A DNA stretch of 64,000 nucleotides, from the NCBI RefSeq assembly GCF_013409985.1, contig NZ_JACCBY010000003.1, positions 186,001 through 250,000 on the forward strand, written 5' to 3'. Made by a program: the position numbers and the translations under genes. Source of the DNA: Sphingomonas melonis (GTDB lineage: Bacteria; Pseudomonadota; Alphaproteobacteria; Sphingomonadales; Sphingomonadaceae). Below are positions 33,327-41,887 of this stretch, piece after piece. How positions within the stretch are numbered: position 1 is the first letter of the stretch; each line of letters begins with the position of its first letter. Below the pieces are notes generated by a model. That model did no database searches, had not been told where the DNA came from, and worked only from the letters and a program-made list of their open reading frames with translations.

Positions 33327-34217
33327 ATGGACCGGTTGACCAGCATGGCGGTGTTCCTGTCGGCGGTCGACCGCGGCAGCTTCACCGCCGCGGCGGCGGA
33401 CCATGGCCTGTCGGCGACGATGGTCGCCAAGCACGTCAATGCGCTCGAGGCGCGGGTACAGGCGCGGCTGCTGCATCGTACCACGCGGCGGCTGGCGCTG
33501 ACCGACGCGGGGCGATTGTTCGCCGAACGCTGCCGCCGGGTGCTGCGCGAGGTGGCGGAGGCCGAGGCGGTGGCGAGCGCGGTGGCCGAGACGCCGGTCG
33601 GGCGGCTGCGGATCAGCGCGCCGGTCGCCTATGGCAGCCTCAAGGTGGCGCCGCTGCTCGCGGCCTATTGCGACGCCTATCCGCAGGTGCAGGCGGAGCT
33701 GGTGCTCGGCGATCGCAAGGTCGACCTGATCGACGAGGGCTTCGACGTCGCGTTCCGCATCGGCGCGCTGGAGGAGGACTGGCTCGTCGCGCATCCGCTG
33801 GCACCCTACCGGATGCTGCTTGCGGCGGCGCCGGCCTATCTGGCGCGCCATGGCGTGCCGGCGACGCCCGCAGCGCTGGCCGGGCATCGGCTGATCGGCT
33901 TTGCGCAATGGCAGGCGGACACGGCGTGGACGCTGCTCGGGCCGGACGGGCCGCACCATATCGTCCTGCCGCCGCCGCAGTTGCGGATCGATCATGGCGC
34001 GGCGCTGCGCGAGGCGGCGGTGGCGGGGTTCGGGATCATCCTGCAATCGGCGGTGACGCTGGCCAGCGATCTTGCCGCGGGACGATTGTGCCGGGTGCTG
34101 CCGGACCATGCGCCGGCGCCGCGGCCGCTCAGCCTCGTCCATCTGCCCGACCGGCGGATGACCGCGGGGCTGCGCGCCTTCGTCGCGATGGCGCTGGCGG
34201 CGCTGCGCGAGGATTGA
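33327..34217 (+). CDS. LysR-family transcriptional regulator
   Basis: 296 residues. N-terminal winged helix-turn-helix (residues 1-60; SMAVFLSAVDRGSFTAAAADHGLSATMVAKHV) and a substrate-binding domain of the type-2 periplasmic fold (from about 90; VGRLRISAPVAYGSLKVAPLL). The branch resembles regulators paired with divergent oxidoreductase genes. The likely target is the quinone oxidoreductase gene across the divergent promoter. ATG at 33327 with CAGGAG upstream. The ligand is unknown. Confidence 0.9.
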   Translation: MDRLTSMAVFLSAVDRGSFTAAAADHGLSATMVAKHVNALEARVQARLLHRTTRRLALTDAGRLFAERCRRVLREVAEAEAVASAVAETPVGRLRISAPVAYGSLKVAPLLAAYCDAYPQVQAELVLGDRKVDLIDEGFDVAFRIGALEEDWLVAHPLAPYRMLLAAAPAYLARHGVPATPAALAGHRLIGFAQWQADTAWTLLGPDGPHHIVLPPPQLRIDHGAALREAAVAGFGIILQSAVTLASDLAAGRLCRVLPDHAPAPRPLSLVHLPDRRMTAGLRAFVAMALAALRED

Positions 34218-34252
34218 CGCGTCCTTAAGTGGCTGTGCCATAAGGGCGGGGC

Positions 34253-35488
34253 ATGCGTATCCTCCACGTCCTCGATCACGGCCTGCCGCTGCAGAGCGGC
34301 TATACCTTCCGCACGCGCGCGATCCTCAAGGCGCAGGAGCAGCGCGGCTGGCAGGTGGCGGCGGTGACCGGCCCGCGCCAGGGGATGGTGACCGATGCGG
34401 TCGAGGCGGTCGACGGGCTGACCTTCCACCGCACGCAGGCGGCGTTGCGGGGCGGGGTGACCGGCGAGCTGGCGGGGATCGCCGCCTTCGCGCGCCGGAT
34501 CGCGGCGGCGGTCGAGTCGTTCCGGCCCGATATCCTCCACGCGCATTCGCCGGTGCTCGACGCGCTCGCCGCGCTGCGTGTCGCGCGGCGGCGCGAGCTG
34601 CCGCTGGTCTATGAGATCCGCGCCTTCTGGGAGGATGCCGCGGTCGGCAACGGCACCGGGCGCGCCGGCTCGGCACGCTATCGCGCGACGCGGGCGCTGG
34701 AGACCTGGGCGGTGCGGCGCGCCGATGCGGTGGCGGTGATCTGCGAAGGGCTGCGCGGCGACCTGATCGCGCGCGGTATCGATGGCGACAAGATCGTCGT
34801 GTCGCCCAATGGCGTCGACCTGACGCTGTTCGGTGCGCCGGTGGCGCGCGATCCGGCGCTGGCGGCGGAGCTGGGGCTGGGCGAGGCGGAGACGATCGGC
34901 TTCATCGGCAGTTTCTACGATTACGAGGGGCTCGACGACCTGATCGCGGCGATGCCCGCGCTGGTCGCGGCGCGACCGCGCGCGCGGCTGGTGCTGGTCG
35001 GCGGCGGGCCGATGGAGGCGGCACTCCGCTCGCAGGCGGCGGCCTCGCCCGCGGCGGGTGCGATCTGCTTCGTCGGGCGGGTGCCGCATACCGAGGTCGA
35101 GCGTTATTATGCGCTGGTCGACGTGCTCGCCTATCCGCGCAAGGCGATGCGGCTGACCGACTTGGTGACCCCGCTCAAGCCGCTGGAGGCGATGGCGCAG
35201 GGCAAGCTGGTGGCGGCCTCCGACGTCGGCGGCCATCGCGAGCTGATCCGCGACGGCGAAACGGGGACGCTGTTCCGCCCCGACGATCCGGCGGCGATCG
35301 CGACGGCGCTGGCGGCGCTGCTCGCCGACCGCAGCGGCTGGACGGCGCGGCGCGTGGCGGCGCGGGCGTTCGTCGAGCGGGAGCGTAACTGGTCGTCAAA
35401 CATTTGTCGTTACGAACCAATTTACCAGCGGCTGACGGCAGCCGCGACACTGGATAGATCATGGCAGCGTTCCCCGGCGGGTTTATGA
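34253..35488 (+). CDS. Exosortase A-associated glycosyltransferase, GT-B fold
   Basis: 411-residue cytoplasmic glycosyltransferase of family 4 type. The opening RILHVLDHGLPLQSGYTFRT and the later YEIRAFWEDAAVGNGTG are characteristic of the exosortase A system-associated branch. The nucleotide-sugar site is around GFIGSFYDYEGLDDLI and KPLEAMAQGKLVAASDVGGH with the E of DGETG. It adds a sugar to an exopolysaccharide repeat. The stop overlaps the start of the next gene by ATGA. It lies about 2.8 kb from the ligase gene, with unrelated genes between. Confidence 0.87.
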   Translation: MRILHVLDHGLPLQSGYTFRTRAILKAQEQRGWQVAAVTGPRQGMVTDAVEAVDGLTFHRTQAALRGGVTGELAGIAAFARRIAAAVESFRPDILHAHSPVLDALAALRVARRRELPLVYEIRAFWEDAAVGNGTGRAGSARYRATRALETWAVRRADAVAVICEGLRGDLIARGIDGDKIVVSPNGVDLTLFGAPVARDPALAAELGLGEAETIGFIGSFYDYEGLDDLIAAMPALVAARPRARLVLVGGGPMEAALRSQAAASPAAGAICFVGRVPHTEVERYYALVDVLAYPRKAMRLTDLVTPLKPLEAMAQGKLVAASDVGGHRELIRDGETGTLFRPDDPAAIATALAALLADRSGWTARRVAARAFVERERNWSSNICRYEPIYQRLTAAATLDRSWQRSPAGL

Positions 35489-36237
35489 GGCGTTCGCGAT
35501 CGACCGCATGGATCGCGCCGACCGGCGGCGCACTCGCCGGCGTGGCCGCGGCGGCGCTGTTCCTGCTGATGCCGCAGGCGATGCTGGAGAATTGGGTATG
35601 GCAGAGCGGCCTGCCGGCGCTGATCGCGGTGGCGTCGCCGCCGCTCGGCGATACGGCGCGCGGGGTGCTGGCGCTCGGTGGCGGCGGGCTGGCGGCGGCG
35701 GTCGTCTGGTCGGCGCTGTTCCTGCTGTTCGGCGCGGGCGGGCTGTTCGCGGCCAGGCCGGCGTCGGAGGTGGCCGCGACGGTCGACGAGGGCGTGCCGG
35801 TGCTGCGTCGCGCGGATGCGCACCCCGATGCGCCGGCGCGCCGGCCGATGTCCGCCGCGGACCTGGGAACGCCACTGCCGCCCCCCGTACCGTCGGCGAT
35901 TGAGACCGTGCCGGACGAGTCGGATGAAGTGATTAGCGGGAGCGACGACGGTGCGGCGGGGACGCCGCTGCCGGTCGAGCAGCCGATCCCGGCCGACCTC
36001 GACCTGCCGCTCGCTGCCTTCCATCCGGGTGCGTTGCCCGACGTGCCGCGCGAGCCGGTACGCCCGGTGCTGCCGCTGCGCCCGCCGGCCGCCGCCAGTG
36101 AAGAGCCGTCGCGGGAGTCGAGCGATCCCGTCGAGCCGCCGGCGCCGACCGCGTCGTCCCCGCCGCCTGAGGCGCCTTCGATCGAGTCGCTGCTCGATCG
36201 GTTGGAACGCAGCACGCGGCGCCGCCTGCGGGCGTAA
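35485..36237 (+). CDS. Unknown membrane protein with proline-rich tail
   Basis: 250 residues, no family recognised. Two hydrophobic helices (about 8-30 and 53-88) are followed by a 150-residue acidic, proline/alanine-rich region ending in a short amphipathic stretch (APSIESLLDRLERSTRRRLRA). The ATG at 35485 is preferred over one at 35461 because it forms an ATGA overlap with the glycosyltransferase stop. The coupling suggests a role in the same polysaccharide pathway, perhaps as a scaffold with the short C-terminal helix as interaction tail. Confidence 0.7.
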   Translation: MRRSRSTAWIAPTGGALAGVAAAALFLLMPQAMLENWVWQSGLPALIAVASPPLGDTARGVLALGGGGLAAAVVWSALFLLFGAGGLFAARPASEVAATVDEGVPVLRRADAHPDAPARRPMSAADLGTPLPPPVPSAIETVPDESDEVISGSDDGAAGTPLPVEQPIPADLDLPLAAFHPGALPDVPREPVRPVLPLRPPAAASEEPSRESSDPVEPPAPTASSPPPEAPSIESLLDRLERSTRRRLRA

Positions 36238-36338
36238 CCGCGCACTCTGACGACACTTTAGAATTTCGGGTATCGATTTCGGGCTTACCGCAGCCGGGCC
36301 GCTCTGTTAGCCTCCGGGAAAACGCGCGGGAGGGTGCG

Positions 36339-37907
36339 ATGGCCGGGACGGGATCGGGTGCGGCGGGCGGGGAGCAGCAGGCGTCGCGCTATGCCTGGTA
36401 TGTGCTCGGCATCCTGTTCGTCGTCTATGTGCTCAATTTCATCGACCGGCAGGTGATCTCGATCCTCGCCGAGGACATCAAGCGCGACCTGCAGCTAAAG
36501 GATGAGGATCTCGGCTTCCTATACGGAACCGCGTTCGGCGTCTTCTATGCGCTGTTCGGCATTCCGCTGGGGCGGCTGGCGGATAGCTGGCATCGCGTGC
36601 GGCTGATGACGATCGGGCTGGCGCTGTGGTCGTCGATGACCGCCTTGTCCGGATTTTCGCGCTCCGGCGGCCAGCTCGCGCTGGCGCGGATCGGCGTCGG
36701 GGTGGGCGAGGCGACCGCGTCGCCCTCCGCCTATTCGCTGATCTCCGACTATTTTCCCAAGCGGCTGCGCGCGACCGCGCTGTCGATCTATTCGGCGGGG
36801 CTGTACGTCGGCGGCGGCGTGTCGCTGTTCATCGGCGGGCTGATCGTCCAGGGCTGGAACCGGGCCTGGCCCGGCGGCGGCCCGTTCGGGCTGGTCGGGT
36901 GGCAGGCGGCATTCCTTGCGGTGGGGCTGCCCGGGCTGCTCGTCGCGGTGTGGATCGCGACGCTGCGCGAGCCGATCCGCGGCCTGGTCGAGGGGCTGCC
37001 CGAGCCGGAGCGGCATCCGGCGCCGTTCCGCGCCTTTTTCGAGGAGCTGCTGACGATCATCCCGCCGCTGACGCTGATCGGCGCGGCGCGGGGCGGGACG
37101 CGGGCGTTGCTGGTCAATCTCGCCGGACTGGCGGTGGTGGTCGCGGTGGTCGGCGGGTTGCTGGCGCTGGGGGAGCCGAAGCCGCAATGGTTCGCCGTCG
37201 GCATCGGCGCCTATGCGGTCTTTTCCTGGGGCTGCGCGCTGCGGCGGCGCGATCCGGCGACCTTTGCGCTGATCATCGGGACGCCGGCGTTCCTGTGCAC
37301 GGTAGTGGCCTATGGGCTGAACGCCTTCCTGAGCTATGCCGCCAATTTCTGGGCGGCGCCATACGCGCTGCGCGCATTGGGCGAGACGCCGGCGCGGGCG
37401 GGGCTGCTGCTGGGCAGCAGCGGGGCGCTGGCAGGGTTCCTGGGGCTGACGATCGGCGGCGTGGTCGCGGACCGGCTGCGGCGCACCAACCCGGCGGGGC
37501 GGCTGATCGTGGTGATCGTCGGCGCGTGCGTGCCGGTGCCGTTCCTGGTCGCCGCCTTCACCGCGGGCAGCGTCTGGATCTTCTATCCCTGCCTGTTCCT
37601 GGCGGGGCTGACCGCGAGCGGTGCCTTGGGCTCGGCGGCGGCGACGACGCAGGATCTGGTGCTGCCGCGGATGCGCGGTACGGCGACGGCGACCTTCTTC
37701 ATCGGGACGACGCTGCTCGGGCTGGCGATGGGGCCGTATCTGGCGGGGCGGATCTCGACGCTGTCGGGGAGCCTTTCGGTGGGGATGCTGTCGCTGCTCG
37801 CGGTGGTGCCAGTGACTCTGGGCTGCGCGGTGGCGGCGTATCGGCTGGTGCCTGCCGCCGAGGCGTCGCGCGAGGCGCGGGCGCGGGCGGTGGGGGAGGC
37901 GATCTAA
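36339..37907 (+). CDS. Major facilitator superfamily transporter (spinster-like)
   Basis: 522-residue permease with twelve helices. The first helix region and loop, VYVLNFIDRQVISIL then GIPLGRLADSWHRVR, match the spinster-like MFS proteins common in sphingomonads. A longer central loop (residues 210-240) lies before the second half. Substrate unknown. The 101 bases upstream contain its promoter. The stop codon abuts a repeat element, which begins at the next base. Confidence 0.85.
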   Translation: MAGTGSGAAGGEQQASRYAWYVLGILFVVYVLNFIDRQVISILAEDIKRDLQLKDEDLGFLYGTAFGVFYALFGIPLGRLADSWHRVRLMTIGLALWSSMTALSGFSRSGGQLALARIGVGVGEATASPSAYSLISDYFPKRLRATALSIYSAGLYVGGGVSLFIGGLIVQGWNRAWPGGGPFGLVGWQAAFLAVGLPGLLVAVWIATLREPIRGLVEGLPEPERHPAPFRAFFEELLTIIPPLTLIGAARGGTRALLVNLAGLAVVVAVVGGLLALGEPKPQWFAVGIGAYAVFSWGCALRRRDPATFALIIGTPAFLCTVVAYGLNAFLSYAANFWAAPYALRALGETPARAGLLLGSSGALAGFLGLTIGGVVADRLRRTNPAGRLIVVIVGACVPVPFLVAAFTAGSVWIFYPCLFLAGLTASGALGSAAATTQDLVLPRMRGTATATFFIGTTLLGLAMGPYLAGRISTLSGSLSVGMLSLLAVVPVTLGCAVAAYRLVPAAEASREARARAVGEAI

Positions 37908-38256
37908 GGCGGGATCGGCATTCAAGCTTCGGAGACAACGCCTGCCCCGGCAGGGCGAGGCTATCGTGTGGACGTTCGCTTGAGTCCGCCGCCTTGTCAT
38001 TTTACCCCGTCACCCCGGACGTGTTCCGGGGTCCACTCTGCGGCGAGGGGAAAGGCTAGATGGGACACCGTTCTCTTGTCGCCCGGTGGACCCCGGAACA
38101 AGTCCGGGGTGACGGATGCGAGGAGGACGCCGACACGAACCTCATCACCGGAGCCATAGGCGATAGCTCCCCCCCCAGGCGGGAGGGAATCAGGCTGGAT
38201 GTAGATCCGGCCTTGGGGGCTTTGGACCGCGCCATCGCCGGACCGGCTGTCGATAG
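37908..38256. repeat. Nested inverted-repeat element, copy B4 (outer flanks inverted)
   Basis: Left terminus GGCGGGATCGGCATTC starts directly after the MFS stop codon. The outer flanks are in the opposite order to B1/B2/B5: GACGTTCGCTTGAGTCCGCC on the left and GAGGACGCCGACACGAACCT then CCATAGGCGATAGC on the right. Core arms run from 38007 to 38115 and the centre reads in the same window direction as B1. So relative to its own flanks the centre is inverted, as in B2. The 505-base gap 37908-38412 holds this element, a family A1 copy and no gene. Confidence 0.85.
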
Positions 38257-38302
38257 TCTGGGGAGCGGGCCTCACGCCATTTCGGGGAAGGTCGTCCGTT
38301 TC

Positions 38303-38402
38303 GTCATCCCGGCGGAAGCGGGGACCCATGGTGGCGGTCGGCCGGATGTGGCGTGCTGACGCCAGCGGCCCTCTCCGTGAGTCCGGCCTTCGCCGGGATG
38401 AC
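38303..38402. repeat. Palindromic intergenic repeat, family A1 (diverged)
   Basis: Left end CGTCATCCCGGCGGAAGC and right end TTCGCCGGGATGAC with GGACCCATGG next to the left end. The centre (GCTGACGCCAGC) is unlike the other copies. It lies before the 3' end of the SodC-like gene. Confidence 0.72.
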
Positions 38403-38412
38403 GGATGGCGCC

Positions 38413-38949
38413 TTACGCGGCGCCGAACACGCCGCAGGCGATCCGGCCTCCACTGTTGCCGGAGGGATCGGTCATCAGGTCGTCGGGGCCGGCGTGGATG
38501 ACCAGCGCGGCGCCGTCGGCGTCGAGCAGGCCCGCCATCGTCGCCCCGGGCACCGTCACGCCGAGCGTACCGCGGCCGTCGGTGCCGATGATCAGATTGG
38601 GCAGGTCGCCCTCATGCGGCCCCTGCGGGTTCATGCTGCCGTGCTTCATCGCGGTCGGGTTCCAGTGGCCGCCCGCGGTGGTGAAATCGGGCGCGTCGCA
38701 ACGGCCGGTGGTGTGGATGTGCGCGCCGTGCGTGCCGGCGGGCAGGCCCTTGACGTCGACGGTGTAGCGGATGCCGCCGGCGACTTCGGTCGCGGTGGCG
38801 CGGCCGGCGTCGAGGCCGGTGCTGGTGCGCAGCGACGCGGTGGCGCGCGCGCCGCCGGCGGTGGGGCTGCCGACCGCGACCTTCTCCTGCTGCGTGCAGG
38901 CGGCCAGTGCCAGCGACGACAGGCCGGCGAGGATGAGGATAGCGCGCAT
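38413..38949 (-). CDS. sodC: Copper/zinc superoxide dismutase-family lipoprotein
   Basis: 178 residues. Lipoprotein signal ending in LALAAC, so exported and probably membrane-anchored. The SodC metal ligands are visible in GAHIHTTGRCD, AGGHWNP and HGSMNPQGPHEGDLPN, and in VIHAGPDD; the cysteine pair C87/C173 region can form the usual disulfide. It dismutates periplasmic superoxide. ATG at 38949, preceded by an in-frame TTG. The thpR gene lies just upstream in the same direction, 21 bases apart. Confidence 0.9.
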   Translation of the reverse strand: MRAILILAGLSSLALAACTQQEKVAVGSPTAGGARATASLRTSTGLDAGRATATEVAGGIRYTVDVKGLPAGTHGAHIHTTGRCDAPDFTTAGGHWNPTAMKHGSMNPQGPHEGDLPNLIIGTDGRGTLGVTVPGATMAGLLDADGAALVIHAGPDDLMTDPSGNSGGRIACGVFGAA

Positions 38950-38970
38950 CAAAGGTCTCCCGAGGTTTCC

Positions 38971-39546
38971 TTACGAACCCGGCATGACCTGCGGCGGTTC
39001 CGCGGGCGGCGCAAGGGGCCAGCGCACCACCGGTTCGTAGCTGGCACCGTCGCTGCCGAGACGGCTTTCGTAGAGGATCAGGTGCGGCATGACGAAGGCC
39101 GGGCTGGCGAGGCCTGCATGGACCGCGAGCCAGCCGTCGATCTCGGGCGCGGCGCCGGCGCTGCGCGGCAGGCGGGCGAGCGTGACGTGCGGCAGATAGG
39201 CGCGGCGTTCGGGCGGCAGGCCGGCGCGCACGCAGGCCTGCTCGACCTTGCGGGCGAGATGATGGAGCGCGTCGGTCGGCGCGAGGCCGGCCCAGAGCGT
39301 GTCGGTGCGGCCCTTGTGCGCGAACCGCCCGACGCCGGCGATCCGCACCTGCGGCGCCGGCGCGTACAGGCCGGCGAGCGCGGCGGCGACATCCTCTGCC
39401 TGCGGCCGATCGATGTTGCCGATGAAGCGCAGGGTGCAGTGGAGTTGCGCGTCCTCCTGCCAGCGGGCGTGCGGCACGCCGCCGGTGGCGGCGAGCAGCG
39501 ACTCGCGGATTTCAGGTGGTGGACGCAGGGCGACGAACAGGCGCAT
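38971..39546 (-). CDS. thpR: RNA 2',3'-cyclic phosphodiesterase (2H family)
   Basis: 191-residue 2H phosphoesterase opening 2',3'-cyclic phosphates on RNA. The two HxT motifs are HCTL and HVTL, spaced as in ThpR/LigT. The start RLFVALRPPPEIRESL is typical. Physiological substrate in bacteria is uncertain. Forms a likely operon with the SodC-like gene. Confidence 0.92.
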   Translation of the reverse strand: MRLFVALRPPPEIRESLLAATGGVPHARWQEDAQLHCTLRFIGNIDRPQAEDVAAALAGLYAPAPQVRIAGVGRFAHKGRTDTLWAGLAPTDALHHLARKVEQACVRAGLPPERRAYLPHVTLARLPRSAGAAPEIDGWLAVHAGLASPAFVMPHLILYESRLGSDGASYEPVVRWPLAPPAEPPQVMPGS

Positions 39547-39680
39547 GGCGGGACGAACGGTTCATTGTAAAGTTCTGTTGCTTCGGAACCGGGACTTAGT
39601 CGGTTTCGCTTGAAATGGGACCACGGCAGGCCGATATTTCGGTCATCCGACATCTGGTCGGTAAAGGAGTTTTGGATACC

Positions 39681-40433
39681 ATGGCTAACTGGTCTGACCC
39701 CCGGCCGAGCGCCGCGCCGTTCGGGGCCACGCGCACCGACACAGCGCGCAGCGGTGCCTATGACGCGGGTCTGCGCTCGTACATGCTGTCGGTCTACAAT
39801 TACATGGGATCGGGCGTGCTGCTGACGGGCATCGTCGCGCTGCTGTTCGCCTGGGGCGGGGCAAGCTCGCCGGCCGCACAGGTGTTCATGGGCGGTGGCA
39901 TCCTGCGCTACGTGCTGATGTTCGCGCCGCTCGGCGTCGTCTTCGCGATGAGCTTCGGTCAGGGCCGCATGTCGACCTCGACGTTGCAGATGCTGTTCTG
40001 GTCGTTCGCGGTGCTGATGGGCCTGTCGCTGTCGACCATCTTCCTCGTCTATAGCGGCACGTCGATCGCTGGTGCGTTCTTCTCGACCGCGGCGGGGTTC
40101 GCCGGTCTCAGCCTCTACGGCTACACGACCAAGAAGGACCTGTCGGCGTTCGGCACCTTCCTGATCATCGGCCTCGTCGGCCTGATCGTCGCGAGCCTGA
40201 TCAACCTGTTCCTGCAGTCGAGCGTAATGAACCTCGTCATCAGCGCCGTCGGCGTGCTGCTGTTCGCGGGCCTCACCGCATATGACACGCAGCGCACCAA
40301 GAGCCTGTACTTCCAGGTCGCGGGTAGCGACATGGTCGGCAAGGCGGTGGTGATGTCGGCGCTGTCGCTGTACCTCGACTTCATCAACATGTTCCTGTTC
40401 GTACTGCGTCTGTTCGGTTCGCAGCGCAACTAA
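39681..40433 (+). CDS. Bax inhibitor-1/YccA-family membrane protein
   Basis: 250-residue inner-membrane protein with seven helices after a polar N-terminus. Family features include LRSYMLSVYNYMGSGVLLTG, TAYDTQR and SALSLYLDFINMFLFVLRLF at the C-terminus. Members act as pH-sensitive calcium leak channels or interact with the FtsH protease; the role here is inferred. ATG at 39681 with AAAGGAG upstream. A clear terminator follows. Confidence 0.93.
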   Translation: MANWSDPRPSAAPFGATRTDTARSGAYDAGLRSYMLSVYNYMGSGVLLTGIVALLFAWGGASSPAAQVFMGGGILRYVLMFAPLGVVFAMSFGQGRMSTSTLQMLFWSFAVLMGLSLSTIFLVYSGTSIAGAFFSTAAGFAGLSLYGYTTKKDLSAFGTFLIIGLVGLIVASLINLFLQSSVMNLVISAVGVLLFAGLTAYDTQRTKSLYFQVAGSDMVGKAVVMSALSLYLDFINMFLFVLRLFGSQRN

Positions 40434-40458
40434 GCCCGACGTTCGATCGTCATGATGG

Positions 40459-40494
40459 GAGCCCGGTGGCCGATGCCGCCGGGCTCTTTCTTTT
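40459..40494 (+). terminator. Rho-independent terminator after the Bax inhibitor-1 gene
   Basis: GAGCCCGG (40459-40466) pairs with CCGGGCTC (40479-40486), followed by TTTCTTTT. Eight perfect pairs plus a T-run, 26 bases after the stop codon. Confidence 0.88.
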
Positions 40495-40512
40495 GCCCCG
40501 AAGGAATGGCCG

Positions 40513-41292
40513 ATGCGGCTCTCGATCGAAGTCGACCTCGATTATGCCATCATGGGGCCGCCGGCCGACGTCCTGTTGCAGATCGAGGCGGCGGCGATGC
40601 CCGACCAGCGCATCGTCTCCGAGGCGCTGACGGTGTGGAGCGACACGCCGGTGGTCGCGGTGCGCGGCGAGGAAGGGATCGGCCAGCGCTGCTGGATCCG
40701 CGCCGAGAACTGGCTGAAGGCGGAATATCGCGCGATCGTCGAGATCGACCGGCAGCCGGTCGATCTCGCGCCTCTGCCGGCGACGCCGGCGCGCGCGCTC
40801 GACGGGGCGCTGGTGCCCTATCTGTTGCCGAGCCGCTATTGCCAGTCGGATCGGCTGGAAGGCTTCGTGCGGCGTGAGTTCGGCGGCATGGGCGGCGGCG
40901 CGCTGGCGGTGGCGCTCGCCGACTGGGTGGCGGACGCGCTCGAATATCGCGCCAACACCAGCAGCGGCGAGACGACCGCGATCGACACCTTCGCCAGCCG
41001 CTCGGGCGTGTGCCGCGACTATGCGCATCTGCTGGTGGCGCTGGCACGCGCGGGCGAGATCCCGGCGCGCTGCGTGGCGGCTTATGCCCCCGGCGTCGAT
41101 CCGCCCGACTTTCATGCGGTGGCCGAATTGTGGCTCGACGGGGCGTGGCGGATGGTGGATGCGACGCGAATGGCGCCGGCGGAGACGATCGCACGCGTCT
41201 GCGTCGGCCGCGACGCAACCGACATCGCGTTCATGACGGTGTTCGGCATCGCCCAGTTCGTCAACCAGCGCGTCCAGGTGACGAAAGCCTGA
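40513..41292 (+). CDS. Transglutaminase-like family protein
   Basis: 259 residues with the papain-like triad Cys167 (SRSGVCRDYAH), His201 (PPDFHAVAE) and Asp216 (WRMVDATRM). The N-terminal beta domain (residues 1-110) is the usual bacterial transglutaminase-like N-terminal domain. No signal peptide, so cytosolic. Likely a protease or amidase acting on peptides; substrate unknown. ATG at 40513 with GAAGGA upstream, 19 bases after a terminator. Confidence 0.88.
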   Translation: MRLSIEVDLDYAIMGPPADVLLQIEAAAMPDQRIVSEALTVWSDTPVVAVRGEEGIGQRCWIRAENWLKAEYRAIVEIDRQPVDLAPLPATPARALDGALVPYLLPSRYCQSDRLEGFVRREFGGMGGGALAVALADWVADALEYRANTSSGETTAIDTFASRSGVCRDYAHLLVALARAGEIPARCVAAYAPGVDPPDFHAVAELWLDGAWRMVDATRMAPAETIARVCVGRDATDIAFMTVFGIAQFVNQRVQVTKA

Positions 41293-41306
41293 TATCCCAA
41301 CCGGCA

Positions 41307-41332
41307 GGAACGGAAACGATCCGGCAATCGTT
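41307..41332 (+). promoter_or_regulatory. EcfG-type general stress promoter
   Basis: GGAAC (41307-41311), 17 bases, CGTT (41329-41332): an exact match to the alphaproteobacterial EcfG consensus. It lies 30 bases before the ATG of a small hydrophilic protein, giving a short leader. This is the best regulatory match in the window. Confidence 0.75.
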
Positions 41333-41362
41333 GCTCGTTCGTAAACTCAGGAGGGTGTCACC

Positions 41363-41638
41363 ATGACCGGAATCGACGAAAAGGCTCTGGACAGCCTGTC
41401 GGTCGCGCCGTCGGCCAGCAACCAGGAGCGTGACCCGCGCCAGGATGCCGGGCAGGACAAGTCGATCAGCAAGCGTCTGGAAAAGAACCCCGGTAGCGCC
41501 GATGCGCGCCTCGACGCCGGGCTGGACGAATCGATGGACGCGAGCGATCCGCCCTCGCTGACCCAGCCGGGTCACGATCACGATCCTGCGCCTTCGTCGG
41601 GCTTCGACGAGGATGCGGAGCGTAGCCGGCAGGGCTGA
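41363..41638 (+). CDS. Small hydrophilic, acidic stress-type protein
   Basis: 91 residues, no hydrophobic segment, rich in D, S, E, A and Q, with no predicted fold; no family recognised. The composition is like that of hydrophilins or desiccation-linked disordered proteins. The EcfG promoter match and AGGAGGG ribosome-binding site support a real, highly inducible gene. A strong terminator follows, so it is monocistronic. Confidence 0.75.
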   Translation: MTGIDEKALDSLSVAPSASNQERDPRQDAGQDKSISKRLEKNPGSADARLDAGLDESMDASDPPSLTQPGHDHDPAPSSGFDEDAERSRQG

Positions 41639-41659
41639 GGCTTCCGGTGGAATGGAGCG

Positions 41660-41689
41660 AACGGCGGTCCCGCAAGGGGCCGCCGTTTT
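41660..41689 (+). terminator. Rho-independent terminator after the small stress gene
   Basis: AACGGCGG (41660-41667) pairs with CCGCCGTT (41680-41687), extended by CCC/GGG around a GCAA loop, followed by TTTT. Confidence 0.9.
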
Positions 41690-41887
41690 GCTGTGCGCGG
41701 CGCGATTGATGCCGCCGGCGCCGCCGTCCGCTCCATTTGCGACCAATCGCACTCCGCTCGTCGCATCGGATGTTGCGCTGCAACAGCTTTCATGATGCTT
41801 TTGTTACGTCGGCCGGTCAGGCGTGACGGGTGGTCCACCACCCCGGCGCAGGATCGGGCCGACGCTCTGGCGGGGTGGGTGACGATC

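Noticed and set aside
39600..39640. GGAAC near 39576 as an EcfG promoter of the Bax inhibitor-1 gene.
   Set aside because: The following CGGTT comes after only about 12 bases and not 16-17, so the spacing is wrong.
41639..41887. Upstream extension of the 184-residue hypothetical gene to 41693 or 41792.
   Set aside because: The added sequence lies just after a terminator and is poor in ribosome-binding sites. A leader role seems more likely.
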